A stretch of 64,000 bases of DNA from Halomonas piscis (GCF_031886125.1 NZ_CP119391.1:310001-374000); one strand, 5' to 3'. Shown: positions 17,465 to 28,247, counted from the first letter of the stretch. Made by a program: numbers and translations. The notes: generated from the letters alone by a model not told the origin.

Positions 17465-18742
17465 TCAGGCGCTTTTCTTGCCGTTGTCCTTGCTCTTGGC
17501 CTTGTCGGCAAGGCTGTCGGTGCCCTGGGCGTCGCTCGGCTGGGGCAGCGACGGCAGCGACTTGGCCAGCATTTCCACGCTGTGGCGGTAGTAGAGCTGG
17601 CTTTTCTGGTGCTCGCCAAGGCTTGAGTAGAGCCGAGCAAGCTCGGCGCAGACCACGCCGCTGGGGCGCTGTCGCTGGCTGGCCTCGAAGTACTCCTGAG
17701 CCTTGCTCCAGGCGCCGGTGCGCAGCGACAGCCGCCCGCAGGCCAGCAGCAGCTCGGGGTCGTTGGGGCGCTCCTGGAGCCAGCCTTCGGCCTTGGCCAG
17801 CTGGCGGCGGGCGTCGACGTTCAAAAGCCCGTAGCGCTTCACCAGCCGCGCGTCCCAGTGGTGATCCAGGGAGTGGCTGAGCAGGCGCTCGGCGATGGTC
17901 TCCTCGCCGGCCTGGACCAGCGCCTCGGTGTAGAGCACCACCAGCTCGGTATTGGCGCGCAGATAGTCGGGCATGTCGGCCCAGAGGCTGCGCACGCGCT
18001 CGATGTCGCCGGGGTTTTTGGCCTCGAAGATGATCAGTTCGCGGTAGGCGCGGCTTTCCAGCTGCTCGCGCTCGGCGGCGGATATCAGCTTCTGCCGGGC
18101 CAGCCGCGGAATCAGTCGGCGCAGCCCTTCCCAGTCGTTGACGCTCAGGTGGACCTGCTTGAGCATCTTGAGCACCTGGGGGTGGTTAGTCAGCTTTTTA
18201 TCCAGGCGGTTGAGGATCGCCAGCGCCTCTTCGGGCTGCTGGCGGTCGATCATTAGCTGGGCCTGCATCAGACCGATGGCGGCATCGGCGCCTTCGGTGG
18301 AAAGCTGGGCCTGGTTGAGGTGCTCCTGGGATTTCTCGTAGTGCCCCTGGTAGTGCGCGGCGAGCGCCGCCGACAGATAGTTGACCAGCGGCGTGCTGGA
18401 ATCAGTCGCGGCGTGGGAGAGGGTCTTCTCGGCCTTTTTCCAGCGCCCTTCGGTGAGCGCCACCAGGCCGCGCACGGTGTGCTTCATGGCCCGGCGGTTG
18501 CGCGTCCGGCCGCTCCAGCGGCGAAAGCGGCCCACCGGGCGTAGCAGGCCGCCGACCAGGCGCAGCAGAAAGTGCAGCGCGACGAAGGCGGCAAACAGCA
18601 GCACCAGGCCGAACCAGAACGAGGTCTGCACCGAGGTGTCGCCGACGCGGATCAGCCAGTAGCCGGGCACCGACATCATCAGATGGCCGAACAGCGCGCC
18701 GACGGCAAGCCCGGCGACGATCAGCAGGATGAGCTTTCTCAT
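17465..18742 (-). CDS. hemY: HemY, haem-biosynthesis-associated TPR membrane protein
   Basis: 425 residues. Two N-terminal hydrophobic segments (residues 1-65) match the HemY_N domain, with basic RRWSGRTRNRRA after them. The rest is helical TPR-like. The C-terminus is a short charged tail (DKAKSKDNGKKSA). HemY is proposed to organise late haem-synthesis enzymes at the inner membrane; its biochemical role is not settled. Its start overlaps the hemX stop by four bases, in the order hemC-hemD-hemX-hemY. Confidence 0.92.
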   Translation of the reverse strand: MRKLILLIVAGLAVGALFGHLMMSVPGYWLIRVGDTSVQTSFWFGLVLLFAAFVALHFLLRLVGGLLRPVGRFRRWSGRTRNRRAMKHTVRGLVALTEGRWKKAEKTLSHAATDSSTPLVNYLSAALAAHYQGHYEKSQEHLNQAQLSTEGADAAIGLMQAQLMIDRQQPEEALAILNRLDKKLTNHPQVLKMLKQVHLSVNDWEGLRRLIPRLARQKLISAAEREQLESRAYRELIIFEAKNPGDIERVRSLWADMPDYLRANTELVVLYTEALVQAGEETIAERLLSHSLDHHWDARLVKRYGLLNVDARRQLAKAEGWLQERPNDPELLLACGRLSLRTGAWSKAQEYFEASQRQRPSGVVCAELARLYSSLGEHQKSQLYYRHSVEMLAKSLPSLPQPSDAQGTDSLADKAKSKDNGKKSA

Positions 18743-20052
18743 TCTCCACCTCCACTGCTACGGCGCGTTTCAAAGCGTTTGTCGATGAACTCGGCAAGCG
18801 CCTGCTGAGAGCCGCTGATGTCGGGCAGGTCGGGCTTGATCTGCGCCTGCTTGAGCTCCTCCAGGCGGCTGATCACGCTTTGGGTATCGGCACGGTCGGT
18901 GTCGAAATAGGCGTTGAGCAGCTCCAGGGCATCGTCGATGCTGGTCTCATAGAGCGTCTTATCCTGCTTGAGCTGCGCCAGCTGGGCCTGCTCGAGAATC
19001 ATCTGCAGGCTCTGGCGCAGGTAGGATTCCTGCTGGGGCGTGATCAGGGTTTCCAGCGCTTCGTCGTGGTTGCGGATGACCACCAGGTCCTTGAGCTCTT
19101 CGCCGAAGCGGGCGAGCTGGCGCTGGAAGGTGCCGGTAGGCGCCTCTTCCATGCCGGACTCGACTTTCTGCGCCTCGACGTCCTGATTCAGGTGCAGGGA
19201 CTTGATGCGCTCCTGCTGGGCGTCAAGCGCCAGGTACAGCCCGGTGAGGTCGACTTCGGGCACGGCGTCAAGCGCGGCGAGGTCGCTGGCAATCTCGCGG
19301 CGAACCGACGTCAGCGCCGGGTTGTCGGCTTCTTTCAGGCGCTGATCGGCCGAGCGCAGCAGCGCGGCCGCGCCCTGGACATCGCCTTCCAGCTGCAGGC
19401 GCTGGTTGGCCAGGCGCAGCAGGTAGGCGGCCTCGGCGTGGAGCCAGTCGCGCTCGTCGGTGTCCTGCTCCTGGGAGAGCTGGGTGAGCACCTTGTCGAG
19501 GGTCTCGTCGACGCTCTGGCGGTAGTCGGAAAACTCGCTGCGCAGCGAGTCGAGCGTATCGTCGAGCGCCTGGTCGCGGTCCTCTTCGCCGCGCTCAAGG
19601 CGCGACTCCAGCTTGTCAACGCGCTGCTGCGAGGCGCTGTCGCCGGCCTGGCTCGCCAGCGTCTCCAGCCGCTGCTGCTGTTGTTCCAGCCGCTGCCAGC
19701 CCTGCCAGGCGAGCAGGACCAGCGCCAGGGCAACGATGACGGCCAGGGCAATGGCAAGCGTGGCCTTGCCGCCCCCGCCGCCGCCGGTCGGCGTTTTGCT
19801 CTGTGGCGCAGCCTTGCCCCCGCCTTCCGGTGGCTTGCCGCCGCTTGGGGAGGAAGGGTTTTTGCTGCCCGTGGTCTTGCTGCTGCCGGGGGACGGCTTG
19901 CTGCCGCCCTTGTTCTTGCCCTTGCCGGCGGACTTGGCGGCATCGCTGGATGCCTGGTTGGCGGAAGCGGCTTTCTGGGTAGCGGTGTCGTCGCGCCTGG
20001 CGTCCGTGGCTGCCTTGGGCGCGTCGCTTGACTCGTTGTCGTGTTGGTTCAT
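18739..20052 (-). CDS. hemX: HemX, membrane-anchored haem-biosynthesis-associated protein
   Basis: 437 residues. The first 85 or so are low-complexity (Ser, Lys, Gly, Ala, Pro), unusually long. They are followed by one membrane segment (about 97-118, LAIALAVIVALALVLLAW), a coiled coil (about 120-195) and the HemX domain. It is often annotated as uroporphyrinogen methyltransferase but lacks a recognisable SAM-binding site. It sits between hemD and hemY and overlaps hemY, so it is probably co-expressed. The low-complexity N-terminus would be cytoplasmic. Confidence 0.92.
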   Translation of the reverse strand: MNQHDNESSDAPKAATDARRDDTATQKAASANQASSDAAKSAGKGKNKGGSKPSPGSSKTTGSKNPSSPSGGKPPEGGGKAAPQSKTPTGGGGGGKATLAIALAVIVALALVLLAWQGWQRLEQQQQRLETLASQAGDSASQQRVDKLESRLERGEEDRDQALDDTLDSLRSEFSDYRQSVDETLDKVLTQLSQEQDTDERDWLHAEAAYLLRLANQRLQLEGDVQGAAALLRSADQRLKEADNPALTSVRREIASDLAALDAVPEVDLTGLYLALDAQQERIKSLHLNQDVEAQKVESGMEEAPTGTFQRQLARFGEELKDLVVIRNHDEALETLITPQQESYLRQSLQMILEQAQLAQLKQDKTLYETSIDDALELLNAYFDTDRADTQSVISRLEELKQAQIKPDLPDISGSQQALAEFIDKRFETRRSSGGGE

Positions 20053-20068
20053 GTGTGGCTAGCCCTAT

Positions 20069-20842
20069 TTAGGATCCTTGATCGACATCGGCGCCCGGTC
20101 GGGAAACGCGCGCAAGCGCGGCGGTCAGTGCGGGCGGTGTGGCCCCCGAGGCCACCGTGGTGGCGGTAAAGCCCAGCGTCTCAGCCAGTGTAGCCAAACG
20201 CCGGCTGGAGACGATTAGCGGTTGGTGCAAGGCGCCCTGTGGGCACCATGTTGCCAGATGTTGGAGCATTTCGCCGCTGGTGACGATCAGTGCCCGGTAG
20301 TCGCCGGCTGCAAGCCGCTTTCGCGAGGCGGCCGGCGGCAGCACATAGTCGCGGCGGTAGATCTCGCTGCGAGTGACGCGAGCGCCACGCTCCATCAGCG
20401 TGTGGGTCATGAACAGGCGCCCGCCTTCGCCGGCCACCAGCAAAACCTTTTGCTCGTCAAGCCGGCGCAGCGAGGGCAGCGTCAACAGCGCCTCGCTGGT
20501 GTCTTCGCAGGCGTCCGGGGGCGGGGTGCGCACGCGCACGCCGAGCCGGGCATGGAGCGCCTCGGCGGTGGCCGTGCCCACGCTGTAGTAGTCGATGCCC
20601 ACGGGCAGCTGAGGCCAGTAGCGATCCAGCGCGTCGGCCAGACAGTGGGCGGCGAAAGGGCTTACCACGATGATTTTGGCGTACTGGTCGATATCCAGCC
20701 AGATGCTGCGCTGGCTCGGCGTTTCGATAAGCGGCTCAAGCGCCATGATCGGCAGCATTTCCACCGCATGGCCGCTTTGACGCAGCGCCTCGGCAAGCGC
20801 TTCGCCGCGCTCGCCGGGACGAGTGACCAGTACCGGCTGCAT
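20069..20842 (-). CDS. hemD: Uroporphyrinogen-III synthase
   Basis: 257 residues from the ATG at 20842, two bases after the hemC stop. This start gives the family's beginning, VLVTRPGERGEALAEALRQ. Two alpha/beta lobes are evident, with VSPFAAHCLADAL, YYSVGTATAEAL, LLVAGEGGR and LIVTSGEMLQHL. It inverts ring D and closes hydroxymethylbilane to uroporphyrinogen III. The frame continues upstream of the ATG but overlaps hemC and is not coding there. Confidence 0.93.
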   Translation of the reverse strand: MQPVLVTRPGERGEALAEALRQSGHAVEMLPIMALEPLIETPSQRSIWLDIDQYAKIIVVSPFAAHCLADALDRYWPQLPVGIDYYSVGTATAEALHARLGVRVRTPPPDACEDTSEALLTLPSLRRLDEQKVLLVAGEGGRLFMTHTLMERGARVTRSEIYRRDYVLPPAASRKRLAAGDYRALIVTSGEMLQHLATWCPQGALHQPLIVSSRRLATLAETLGFTATTVASGATPPALTAALARVSRPGADVDQGS

Positions 20843-20844
20843 GG

Positions 20845-21786
20845 TTACTGGCGGCCGTAGACGTCGGCGAGGATCTCGCCGGCGCCCTGCTCGAGCAGGT
20901 CTTCGGCGACGCGAATGCCCAGCGCCTCGGGTTCGTGCATGGAACCGCGGCTTTCGGCGCGCAGCACCTCGGTGCCTTCGGGATTGCCCACCAGGCCGCG
21001 CAGCCACAAGGTTTCGGCGTCCTTGTCGAGAATCGCATGGCCGCCGATGGGCACCTGGCAGCCGCCGTCCAGGCGGGTGTTCATGGCGCGCTCGGCGCGC
21101 ACCCGAGTAGCGGTGTCGGCGTCGTCGAGCGGCGTCAGCAGGCTGATCATCTCCGGGTCGTGCAGGCGGCATTCAATGCCCAGCGCCCCCTGGCCGCAGG
21201 CGGGCAGGCAGATCTCCGGCGGCAGCGCCTGGGCAATGCGCGCCTCGAGCCCCAGCCGGATCAGGCCCGAAGTGGCCAGGATAATGGCGTCGAACTCGCC
21301 GTCGTCCAGCTTGCCCAGACGGGTCTGGACGTTGCCGCGCAGGTTGAGGATCTCCAGATCCGGGCGCGCTTCGCGCAGCTGCAGGCCGCGGCGCAGGCTG
21401 GCCGTGCCCACTTTGGCGCCTTCGGGCAGCTCGTCAACGCTTTGGTAGTGGTTGGAGACAAAGGCGTCGGTGGGATCGGAGCCGTCCAGGATCACCGAGA
21501 GCCCCAGGCCCTCGGGAAAGCTCATGGGCACGTCTTTCATCGAATGCACGGCGATGTCCGCACGGCCGTCGAGCATGGCTTCTTCCAGCTCCTTGACAAA
21601 AAGCCCCTTGCCGCCAATCTTGGCCAGCGGCGTATCGATGACCTTGTCGCCCTTGGTGGAGATGGCCACCAGCTCGACCTCCAGCTCCGGATACGTGGCG
21701 ATCAGACGCTCGCGCACATGCTCGGCCTGCCACATGGCCAGTTGGCTTTTGCGCGTCGCGATACGCAGCTTGGTAATAGGTTGCAC
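20845..21786 (-). CDS. hemC: Hydroxymethylbilane synthase (porphobilinogen deaminase)
   Basis: 313 residues from a GTG at 21786, preferred to the in-frame ATG at 21819 because AGGGAGA precedes it and the length and N-terminus ([19 protein letters not shown]) then fit the family. The dipyrromethane cofactor is attached at the Cys in [26 protein letters not shown] and DRSDPTD-type substrate residues (GSDPTDAF) are visible. It joins four porphobilinogens. It is the first gene of the hemCDXY run and lies divergent from argH, as in Pseudomonas, but without algZ/algR between. Confidence 0.95.
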   Translation of the reverse strand: MQPITKLRIATRKSQLAMWQAEHVRERLIATYPELEVELVAISTKGDKVIDTPLAKIGGKGLFVKELEEAMLDGRADIAVHSMKDVPMSFPEGLGLSVILDGSDPTDAFVSNHYQSVDELPEGAKVGTASLRRGLQLREARPDLEILNLRGNVQTRLGKLDDGEFDAIILATSGLIRLGLEARIAQALPPEICLPACGQGALGIECRLHDPEMISLLTPLDDADTATRVRAERAMNTRLDGGCQVPIGGHAILDKDAETLWLRGLVGNPEGTEVLRAESRGSMHEPEALGIRVAEDLLEQGAGEILADVYGRQ

Positions 21787-22047
21787 GTGATTCTCCCTTT
21801 GGCCGGCGAGCGGCCGCATAAACGATGATGAGGCGTATCATAAAGCACCTGAGCAGTTAGGAAAAATCGCGCCCTCGGGGCGTGCGCGAGGCCGCAATGA
21901 CTCTGGTACACTTTCGGGCCATTGGTACACGCAAGTTTCAGACCGGCGCCCGTTACGCTTTCGACCGTGGGCCATGCCGACGGCCTCCTGAAGCGCTATC
22001 GGCGTTCGTTCGAGCGATTTCACCTGCCTAGCTAAGGGTCTTCTGTC

Positions 22048-23451
22048 ATGAGTCAAGCCACCAACCAGTCCTGGGGCGGCCGCTTCAGCGAGCCCACTGA
22101 CGCCTTTGTCGAACGCTTTACCGCCTCGGTCAGCTTTGACCAGCGCCTGGCCCGTCAGGACATCCAGGGCTCCATCGCCCACGCCACCATGCTGGCCCGG
22201 GTGGGCGTGCTCAGCGGTGACGAGCGCGACGCCATCATCACCGGGCTTGACGAGATCCGCGACGAAATCGAGCGCGGCGAGTTTGCGTGGTCGGTGCCCC
22301 TGGAAGACGTGCACATGAACATCGAGGCGCGGCTGACCGAAAAAATCGGCGTCACCGGCAAAAAGCTGCACACCGGGCGCTCGCGCAATGACCAGGTGGC
22401 CACCGACATCCGCCTTTTTCTGCGCGACGCCGCTGACGAGATAGCCGCCGAGCTGGTTCGCCTGCGCCAGGGCCTGGTCGAGCTTGCCGACCGCGAGGCC
22501 GACACCGTCATGCCGGGGTTTACTCACCTGCAGACCGCCCAGCCGGTCACGTTCGGCCACCATTTGCTGGCCTGGCAGGAAATGCTCGCTCGGGACCACG
22601 AGCGTCTGCTCGACTGCCGCCGGCGCATTAACGTGCTGCCGCTGGGCGCGGCGGCGCTTGCCGGTACCACCTATCCCGTCGATCGTCACCTGACCGCCGA
22701 GCTTTTGGGCTTTGATCGCCCGGCGGAAAACTCTTTGGATGCGGTGAGCGACCGCGACTTCGCCATCGAGTTCATCGGCTTTGCCAGCATGCTGCTGATG
22801 CACATGTCGCGCATGAGCGAGGAGCTGGTGCTGTGGAGCAGCGCGCAGTTCGACTTCATCGATCTGCCCGACCGCTTCTGCACCGGCTCGTCGATCATGC
22901 CGCAGAAGAAAAATCCCGACGTCCCCGAGCTGGTGCGCGGCAAGTCCGGCCGGGTCTACGGCCACCTGATGAGCCTGTTGACGCTGATGAAGTCCCAGCC
23001 GCTGGCCTACAACAAGGACAATCAGGAAGACAAGGAGCCGCTTTTCGACACCGTGACTACGGTGCTCGACTGCGTGAAAGCCTTCGCCGACATGGTGCCG
23101 GCCATCGAGCCGAAAAAGGCCCACATGTTCGAGGCCGCGCGCCAGGGCTTCTCTACCGCCACGGATCTCGCCGACTATCTGGTGCGCAAGGGCGTGGCCT
23201 TCCGCGACGCCCACGATATCGTCGGCCAGTCGGTGGCCTACGGGCTGCAGCAGGAAAAGGATCTGTCGGAAATGACGCTGGAGGAGCTCCGGCGCTTCTC
23301 CGGCGCCATCGGCGAAGACGTTTTCGAGGTGCTCACCCTGGAGGGCTCGGTGGCCGCGCGCAACCACATCGGCGGTACCGCGCCGGACCAGGTGCGCGCC
23401 GCCGCCAGCCGCGCCCGCGCGGCTCTGGCCGAGCTCGAGGACACCCCGTGA
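22048..23451 (+). CDS. argH: Argininosuccinate lyase
   Basis: 467 residues. The fumarase/lyase-superfamily signature [15 protein letters not shown] is present near residue 283, along with [20 protein letters not shown] and [20 protein letters not shown]. It splits argininosuccinate into arginine and fumarate as a cytoplasmic tetramer. Its stop overlaps the start of lptM (TGATG-type overlap at 23451). The 261 bases upstream separate it from hemC and contain no other gene. Confidence 0.97.
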   Translation: MSQATNQSWGGRFSEPTDAFVERFTASVSFDQRLARQDIQGSIAHATMLARVGVLSGDERDAIITGLDEIRDEIERGEFAWSVPLEDVHMNIEARLTEKIGVTGKKLHTGRSRNDQVATDIRLFLRDAADEIAAELVRLRQGLVELADREADTVMPGFTHLQTAQPVTFGHHLLAWQEMLARDHERLLDCRRRINVLPLGAAALAGTTYPVDRHLTAELLGFDRPAENSLDAVSDRDFAIEFIGFASMLLMHMSRMSEELVLWSSAQFDFIDLPDRFCTGSSIMPQKKNPDVPELVRGKSGRVYGHLMSLLTLMKSQPLAYNKDNQEDKEPLFDTVTTVLDCVKAFADMVPAIEPKKAHMFEAARQGFSTATDLADYLVRKGVAFRDAHDIVGQSVAYGLQQEKDLSEMTLEELRRFSGAIGEDVFEVLTLEGSVAARNHIGGTAPDQVRAAASRARAALAELEDTP

Positions 23452-23606
23452 TGGGCGGCTATAGAGGTGTTGCGGCCGCGCTGCTGGCCGCGCTGCTGCT
23501 GGCCGGCTGCGGCCAGAAAGGACCGCTTTACCCGCCGGAAGCGGAAAGCGCTGCCGGGTCGGCGGCAGCCGACGAACAGGCAGGCAGTCCCGAGCCGGAC
23601 GAATAA
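23451..23606 (+). CDS. lptM: LptM-type small lipoprotein
   Basis: 51 residues. A short signal peptide ends in the lipobox LLAGC, followed by GQKGPLYPP, the hallmark of LptM (YifL), which assists assembly of the LptD/LptE lipopolysaccharide transporter in the outer membrane. The acidic tail (EQAGSPEPDE) is poorly conserved. Its ATG overlaps the argH stop, and lysA begins 37 bases after it, as in many gammaproteobacteria where it precedes the dapF group. Confidence 0.88.
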   Translation: MGGYRGVAAALLAALLLAGCGQKGPLYPPEAESAAGSAAADEQAGSPEPDE

Positions 23607-23643
23607 AAGCCGGCCGGGCGCTGCCGGCAAGCAAGAGGAACCC

Positions 23644-24921
23644 ATGGATTTTTTCAATTACAGAGACGGCGAGCTGTTGGCCGAAGACGTGCCGCTTGAG
23701 CGGATTGCCGCCGAGTACGGCACGCCCTGCTACGTCTACTCCCGGGCAACGCTTGAGCGCCACTACCGCGCCTATACCGAGGCCCTGGGCGAGCATCCGC
23801 ACCTGATCTGCTATGCGGTCAAGGCCAACGCCAACCTGGCCGTGCTTAACGTGCTGGCCCGGCTCGGCGCGGGGTTCGATATCGTGTCGGTGGGCGAGCT
23901 CGAGCGCGTGCTCGCCGCCGGCGGTGATCCGCACAAGGTGGTGTTCTCCGGCGTGGCCAAGCAGGCTGAAGAGCTTAGGCGGGCGCTGGAAGTGGGCATC
24001 AAGTGCTTCAATGTCGAGTCGCGCCCGGAGCTTGAGCGGCTCAACGCCGTGGCCGGGGAGCTCGGGGTGACGGCGCCGGTCTCGCTCAGGGTCAACCCCG
24101 ACGTGGACGCCGGCACCCATCCGTATATCTCCACCGGGCTCAAGGACAACAAGTTCGGCATCCCCGTGGACGAGGCGCTGGAGGTTTACACCCTGGCTTC
24201 GGGCCTGCCGCACCTCAATGTGGTGGGGCTTGACTGCCACATCGGCTCTCAGCTCACCGACACCGCGCCGTTCCTCGACGCGCTGGACCGGCTGCTGGTG
24301 CTGATGGGGCGGCTGCGCGAGCGCGGTATCGAGCTTGAGCATCTGGATCTCGGCGGCGGGCTGGGGGTGACCTACCGCGACGAAACGCCGCCGCACCCGT
24401 CCGACTATGTCCGGGCGCTGCTCGAGCGGCTGGCGGAGTGGCCGGGCGGGGAAGATCTCCCGCTGCTGTTTGAGCCGGGCCGCTCCATCGCCGCCAACGC
24501 CGGCGTGCTGCTCACCCGGGTGGCGTTTTTAAAGCCCGGCGAAAGCAAGAACTTCGCTATCGTCGACGCCGCCATGAACGACCTGATCCGCCCGGCGCTG
24601 TACGACGCCTGGCAGGCCATTGTGCCGGTGGATACCCGGCAAGAGCGTGAGGCGGCAGTGTACGACGTGGTCGGCCCGGTGTGCGAAACCGGCGACTTCC
24701 TCGGCAAGGACCGCGAGCTCGCCGTGGCCGCCGGCGACCTGCTGGCGGTGCGCTCCGCCGGGGCTTACGGCTTCGTCATGGCGTCGAACTACAACAGCCG
24801 GCCGCGCCCGGCCGAAGTCATGGCCGACGGCGAGCGCGCTCACCTGGTGCGCCGCCGGGAGCGGCTCGAGGATCTCTGGGCCGGCGAGACGCTTTTACCC
24901 GGTGACGAGGCGCCGCGCTGA
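23644..24921 (+). CDS. lysA: Diaminopimelate decarboxylase
   Basis: 425 residues from the ATG at 23644, preceded by AAGAGGAA. The PLP lysine is Lys60 in [35 protein letters not shown] and [10 protein letters not shown] follow in the expected order. It removes CO2 from meso-diaminopimelate to make lysine. Its stop overlaps the dapF start, which couples the last two steps around diaminopimelate. Confidence 0.97.
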   Translation: MDFFNYRDGELLAEDVPLERIAAEYGTPCYVYSRATLERHYRAYTEALGEHPHLICYAVKANANLAVLNVLARLGAGFDIVSVGELERVLAAGGDPHKVVFSGVAKQAEELRRALEVGIKCFNVESRPELERLNAVAGELGVTAPVSLRVNPDVDAGTHPYISTGLKDNKFGIPVDEALEVYTLASGLPHLNVVGLDCHIGSQLTDTAPFLDALDRLLVLMGRLRERGIELEHLDLGGGLGVTYRDETPPHPSDYVRALLERLAEWPGGEDLPLLFEPGRSIAANAGVLLTRVAFLKPGESKNFAIVDAAMNDLIRPALYDAWQAIVPVDTRQEREAAVYDVVGPVCETGDFLGKDRELAVAAGDLLAVRSAGAYGFVMASNYNSRPRPAEVMADGERAHLVRRRERLEDLWAGETLLPGDEAPR

Positions 24922-25766
24922 TGCTTTTGCATTTCACCAAGATGCACGGGCTGGGCAACGACTTCATGATGGTGGATCTGGTCACCCAGCGCGCCCGCCT
25001 TCAGGCCGGCCAGATACGCGCCCTGGCCGAGCGGCGCTTCGGCATCGGCTTTGACCAGCTGTTGACGGTCGAGCCGCCCCGTAATCCGGACATGGATTTC
25101 CGCTACCGCATCTACAACGCCGACGGTAGCGAAGTGGAAAGCTGCGGCAACGGCGCGCGCTGCTTTGCCCGCTTTGTGCGCGATCAGCGGCTGACCCACA
25201 AGCGCGAGATTCGCGTAGAAACCGCCGGCGGGCCGCTGACGCTGGTCGTCCAGCACGACGGCCAGGTGCGGGTGGACATGGGGCGGCCGCGCTTCACCCC
25301 CGCGGCGCTGCCTTTCGACGCCGAGGGCGACCGGCCGCTCCACGCTCTCAAGGTCGGCCCCGAGGGCAGCAGCGAAACGCTTGAGCTGGGCGTGGTGTCC
25401 GTGGGCAACCCCCACGCGGTGCTGCAGGTGGCAAAGGCGAAAAGCGCGCCGGTGGCAAGGCTTGGGCCGCTGATCGCCAACCATCCGCGCTTTGCCCGTC
25501 GGACCAACGTCGGGTTCATGGAGGTGGTGGCGCCCGAGAGGATTTGCCTGCGGGTGTTCGAGCGCGGCGTCGGCGAAACCCTGGCCTGCGGTACCGGCGC
25601 CTGCGCGGCGGTGGCCACGGGTATCCGCCAGGGGCTTTTGAAAAGCCCGGTCAGAGTCGCGCTGCCCGGCGGCGAGCTGACGGTGGAATGGCCCGACCCC
25701 GAGGCGCCGCTGACCATGGTGGGCCCGGCCGAGCGCGTGTTCGACGGTCGCGTGGCGCTGAGCTGA
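24921..25766 (+). CDS. dapF: Diaminopimelate epimerase
   Basis: 281 residues. The two catalytic cysteines are Cys75 in SCGNGARC and Cys223 in ACGTGACA. The N-terminal [13 protein letters not shown] is also typical. It converts LL- to meso-diaminopimelate for lysine and cell-wall synthesis, in the cytoplasm. Its ATG overlaps the lysA stop (TGATG). Confidence 0.97.
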   Translation: MLLHFTKMHGLGNDFMMVDLVTQRARLQAGQIRALAERRFGIGFDQLLTVEPPRNPDMDFRYRIYNADGSEVESCGNGARCFARFVRDQRLTHKREIRVETAGGPLTLVVQHDGQVRVDMGRPRFTPAALPFDAEGDRPLHALKVGPEGSSETLELGVVSVGNPHAVLQVAKAKSAPVARLGPLIANHPRFARRTNVGFMEVVAPERICLRVFERGVGETLACGTGACAAVATGIRQGLLKSPVRVALPGGELTVEWPDPEAPLTMVGPAERVFDGRVALS

Positions 25767-25838
25767 CGGCCCTGAGGCCCGCGACAGCGCTTTCACGTTT
25801 CAGAAAAGGCCCCTTTAGGCAGGGGCTTTAAGGAGAGT

Positions 25839-26555
25839 ATGGCGATGTCCGATGCCCCCGAACCCCGCAAAACGCTCGACCCCGATCAGGTGGCGTTCTG
25901 GCTGGCACGACATCCTGACTTTTTTGTCGGTCGCGAAGGGCTTTTGCAGCAGCTCAAGGTGCCGCATCCGCATATCGACGGCGCGGTCTCGCTGCTTGAG
26001 CGGCTGGTGCTGGACCTGCGCACCCGGGCCGAAAGCGCCGAAAGCCGGCTGGATCACCTGCTGGTCACGGCTCGCCATACCGACGCCCAGTATCGCCGGC
26101 TGCGGGACACCCTGCTGGCGCTGGTGGAAGCGCCGGACCGCGACGCGCTGGCCCAGGCGCTGGCGACGCAGATGAGCGAACGCTTTGCCACCCCGGCGGT
26201 GGCGCTGTGGTGCGCCCCCGAGCTCAGCCATCAGGAGGCCGCGCCGCCCCAGCCGCCGCGCCAGGTGCTCACCCACCACGCCGGCGCACGGCTGGCGGCG
26301 CTGCTGGACGGCCGCACCAGCCGCTGCGCCAAACTGGGCCTGAGCGACTGGAAGTGTCTTTTGCCCCACGCGCCGGTGCCCCAAAAGCCCGGCTCCTGCG
26401 CGGTGACGCGGCTCGCCGCCGGGGAGGCGCTGGGCTACATGGTGCTGGCCAGCCCCGATCCCGAGCAGTACCGGGCGAGCATGGATACCCAGTTCACCGA
26501 ATACCTGGGCGACGTTGTCGCGCGCCTGCTGGTACGGCTGGCGCCCCATGAGTGA
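25839..26555 (+). CDS. DUF484 family protein
   Basis: 238 residues, preceded by AAGGAGAGT. It has the DUF484 features: an N-terminal helical part with VAFWLARHPDFFVGREGLL, a coiled region, then a GAF-like domain (about residues 90-230) with GSCAVTRLAAGEALGYMVLAS. The role is unknown; GAF-like folds usually bind small ligands. It is placed between dapF and xerC across gammaproteobacteria. Its last eight bases overlap the start of xerC. Confidence 0.9.
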   Translation: MAMSDAPEPRKTLDPDQVAFWLARHPDFFVGREGLLQQLKVPHPHIDGAVSLLERLVLDLRTRAESAESRLDHLLVTARHTDAQYRRLRDTLLALVEAPDRDALAQALATQMSERFATPAVALWCAPELSHQEAAPPQPPRQVLTHHAGARLAALLDGRTSRCAKLGLSDWKCLLPHAPVPQKPGSCAVTRLAAGEALGYMVLASPDPEQYRASMDTQFTEYLGDVVARLLVRLAPHE

Positions 26556-27450
26556 CGTTGCTCTCGACCGGCAGATTAAGGCGTTTCTCGGCGCCATGGA
26601 GACGCACTCAAGCCCTGCCACCGTGGACGCCTACCGGCGCGACCTGGCCGCTTTTGCGGCTTTCGCCGCCCGCCGCGGCGTGGACGACGTCTGCCGCCTG
26701 GACACGCCGCTCGTCCGCGGATTTCTCGGGGCCGAGCGCAGCCGCGGCCTGGCACCGCGCAGCCTCGCCCGTCGCCGGGCGGCGCTGTCGCGGTTTGGCG
26801 AATACGCCGTTGCCGAAGGCCTGTTGCGCGATAACCCGGTAGCGCTTTTGCGCACGCCCAAACAGCCCGACCACCTGCCGCGGCCGGTGGACGTCGACGT
26901 GCTGTCCCGCTTTCTCGACACGCCCCACGACGGCACGTCCCTTGGGCGGCGCGACCAGGCCATGCTGGAGCTTTTTTATACCGCCGGCCTGCGCCTGGCC
27001 GAGCTTGCCGCGCTGAACCTAGCCGACCTGGCCGCTGGCCGGGTGCGGGTCACGGGCAAGGGCGGCAAACCTCGGCAGATGCCGGTAGGCCGGCGCGCCG
27101 CCGAGGCGCTGGCAAACTGGTACCCGGCGCGCGATGAGCTCGCCGGCGCAGGCGAACCGGCGCTGTTCGTCGGTCAGCGCGGCGCCCGCCTGGGTCACCG
27201 GGCGATTCAAAAACGCCTGGCGAAGCTGGCGCTGGCGCGCGGGCTGCCCGAGCACCTTCATCCGCACCGGCTGCGCCACTCCTTTGCCAGCCATTTGTTA
27301 GAATCCAGCCAGGATCTGCGCGCGGTGCAGGAGCTTCTGGGCCATGCCAATCTGTCCACCACCCAGGTCTATACCCGGCTGGACTGGCAGCATCTGGCGG
27401 AAAGCTACGACGCCGCCCACCCGCGCGCCAGGCGCCGCCACTCGGAGTAA
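26548..27450 (+). CDS. xerC: Tyrosine recombinase XerC
   Basis: 300 residues from the ATG at 26548. Catalytic residues can be read as Arg149 (TAGLRLAEL), Lys171 (TGKGGK), His240 and Arg243 (HPHRLRHSFA), His266 (LLGHANL) and Tyr275 (TQVYTRL). With XerD it resolves chromosome dimers at dif near the terminus. Its position after DUF484 and before a YigB-type phosphatase is the standard one, which separates it from mobile-element integrases such as that at 1275. Confidence 0.96.
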   Translation: MSDVALDRQIKAFLGAMETHSSPATVDAYRRDLAAFAAFAARRGVDDVCRLDTPLVRGFLGAERSRGLAPRSLARRRAALSRFGEYAVAEGLLRDNPVALLRTPKQPDHLPRPVDVDVLSRFLDTPHDGTSLGRRDQAMLELFYTAGLRLAELAALNLADLAAGRVRVTGKGGKPRQMPVGRRAAEALANWYPARDELAGAGEPALFVGQRGARLGHRAIQKRLAKLALARGLPEHLHPHRLRHSFASHLLESSQDLRAVQELLGHANLSTTQVYTRLDWQHLAESYDAAHPRARRRHSE

Positions 27451-27462
27451 GAGGCTGTTGCC

Positions 27463-28203
27463 ATGCTGCACGCTATTACCTTTGATCTGGACGATACCCT
27501 CTGGGATAACGCCGGCGTGATGGAGCGCACCGAGCACGGCCATTACCGCTGGCTTCGCGAGGCCCTTGCCGCCTGGCGCGAAGCCCGTGGCGAGCCGCCG
27601 CTGGCGCCGGGCCTGCCCGGCTACGAAGACAGTCTGGCCGACTACGTCGCGCGCCGCCGGCGCCTGGCTCGGGAGGTGCCCGAGCGCCGGGGCGACTTTA
27701 CCTGGCTGCGCCTGCGCGCGCTGGAAGAGCAGCTGGAAGCCGGTGGCCTGAACCGCAGCGCGGCGCTGATGTGGGCGGCGGCGGCGATGAACGAATTTCA
27801 CCGTTTGCGCCTGAAAGTCACCCCGCACCCCGAAGCCGACGCCCTGCTGGAAACCCTGGGCCGGCGCTACCGGCTGGCGGCCATCACCAACGGCAATATT
27901 CGTCTGGCCCGCCAGCCGCTGGCGCACCACTTTCCCGTAGCCATCGCCGCCGGCGAGCTGTTCACGCCAAAACCCCACCCCCAGGCATTTCTCACCGCGC
28001 TTTCGCGCCTTGATGCCGCGCCCGAGCGCGCCCTGCACGTGGGCGACTCCTGGGAAGAGGACATCCTTCCCGCCCGGGAACTGGGCATGCACGCGGCCTG
28101 GGTCGCCGAACGTCACGATCGCCCGCTTCCTGCCGGGGTGGCGCGCATCGCCCATGTTAAGGAACTTCCCGAGCTGCTCCAGTGGCTGGAGAACAGGAGC
28201 TAA
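27463..28203 (+). CDS. yigB: HAD-family hydrolase of the YigB type
   Basis: 246 residues. Motif I is FDLDDTLWD, with Asp8 as nucleophile and Asp10 as acid/base; motif II is AITNGN; motif III Lys is in FTPKPHP; motif IV is VGDSWEEDI. YigB dephosphorylates FMN and related phosphates in E. coli; the substrate here is inferred from context only. It begins 12 bases after xerC in the conserved gene order. An IS30 element starts about 45 bases after its stop. Confidence 0.92.
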   Translation: MLHAITFDLDDTLWDNAGVMERTEHGHYRWLREALAAWREARGEPPLAPGLPGYEDSLADYVARRRRLAREVPERRGDFTWLRLRALEEQLEAGGLNRSAALMWAAAAMNEFHRLRLKVTPHPEADALLETLGRRYRLAAITNGNIRLARQPLAHHFPVAIAAGELFTPKPHPQAFLTALSRLDAAPERALHVGDSWEEDILPARELGMHAAWVAERHDRPLPAGVARIAHVKELPELLQWLENRS

Positions 28204-28247
28204 ATTAAACGTCAGATCGCTGCTAGCGCAGTTACTGAGGGCGGATG

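Noticed and set aside
21838..24396. An 852-codon minus-strand frame across argH, lptM and lysA
   Set aside because: It spans three well-supported genes on the other strand and has no family resemblance.
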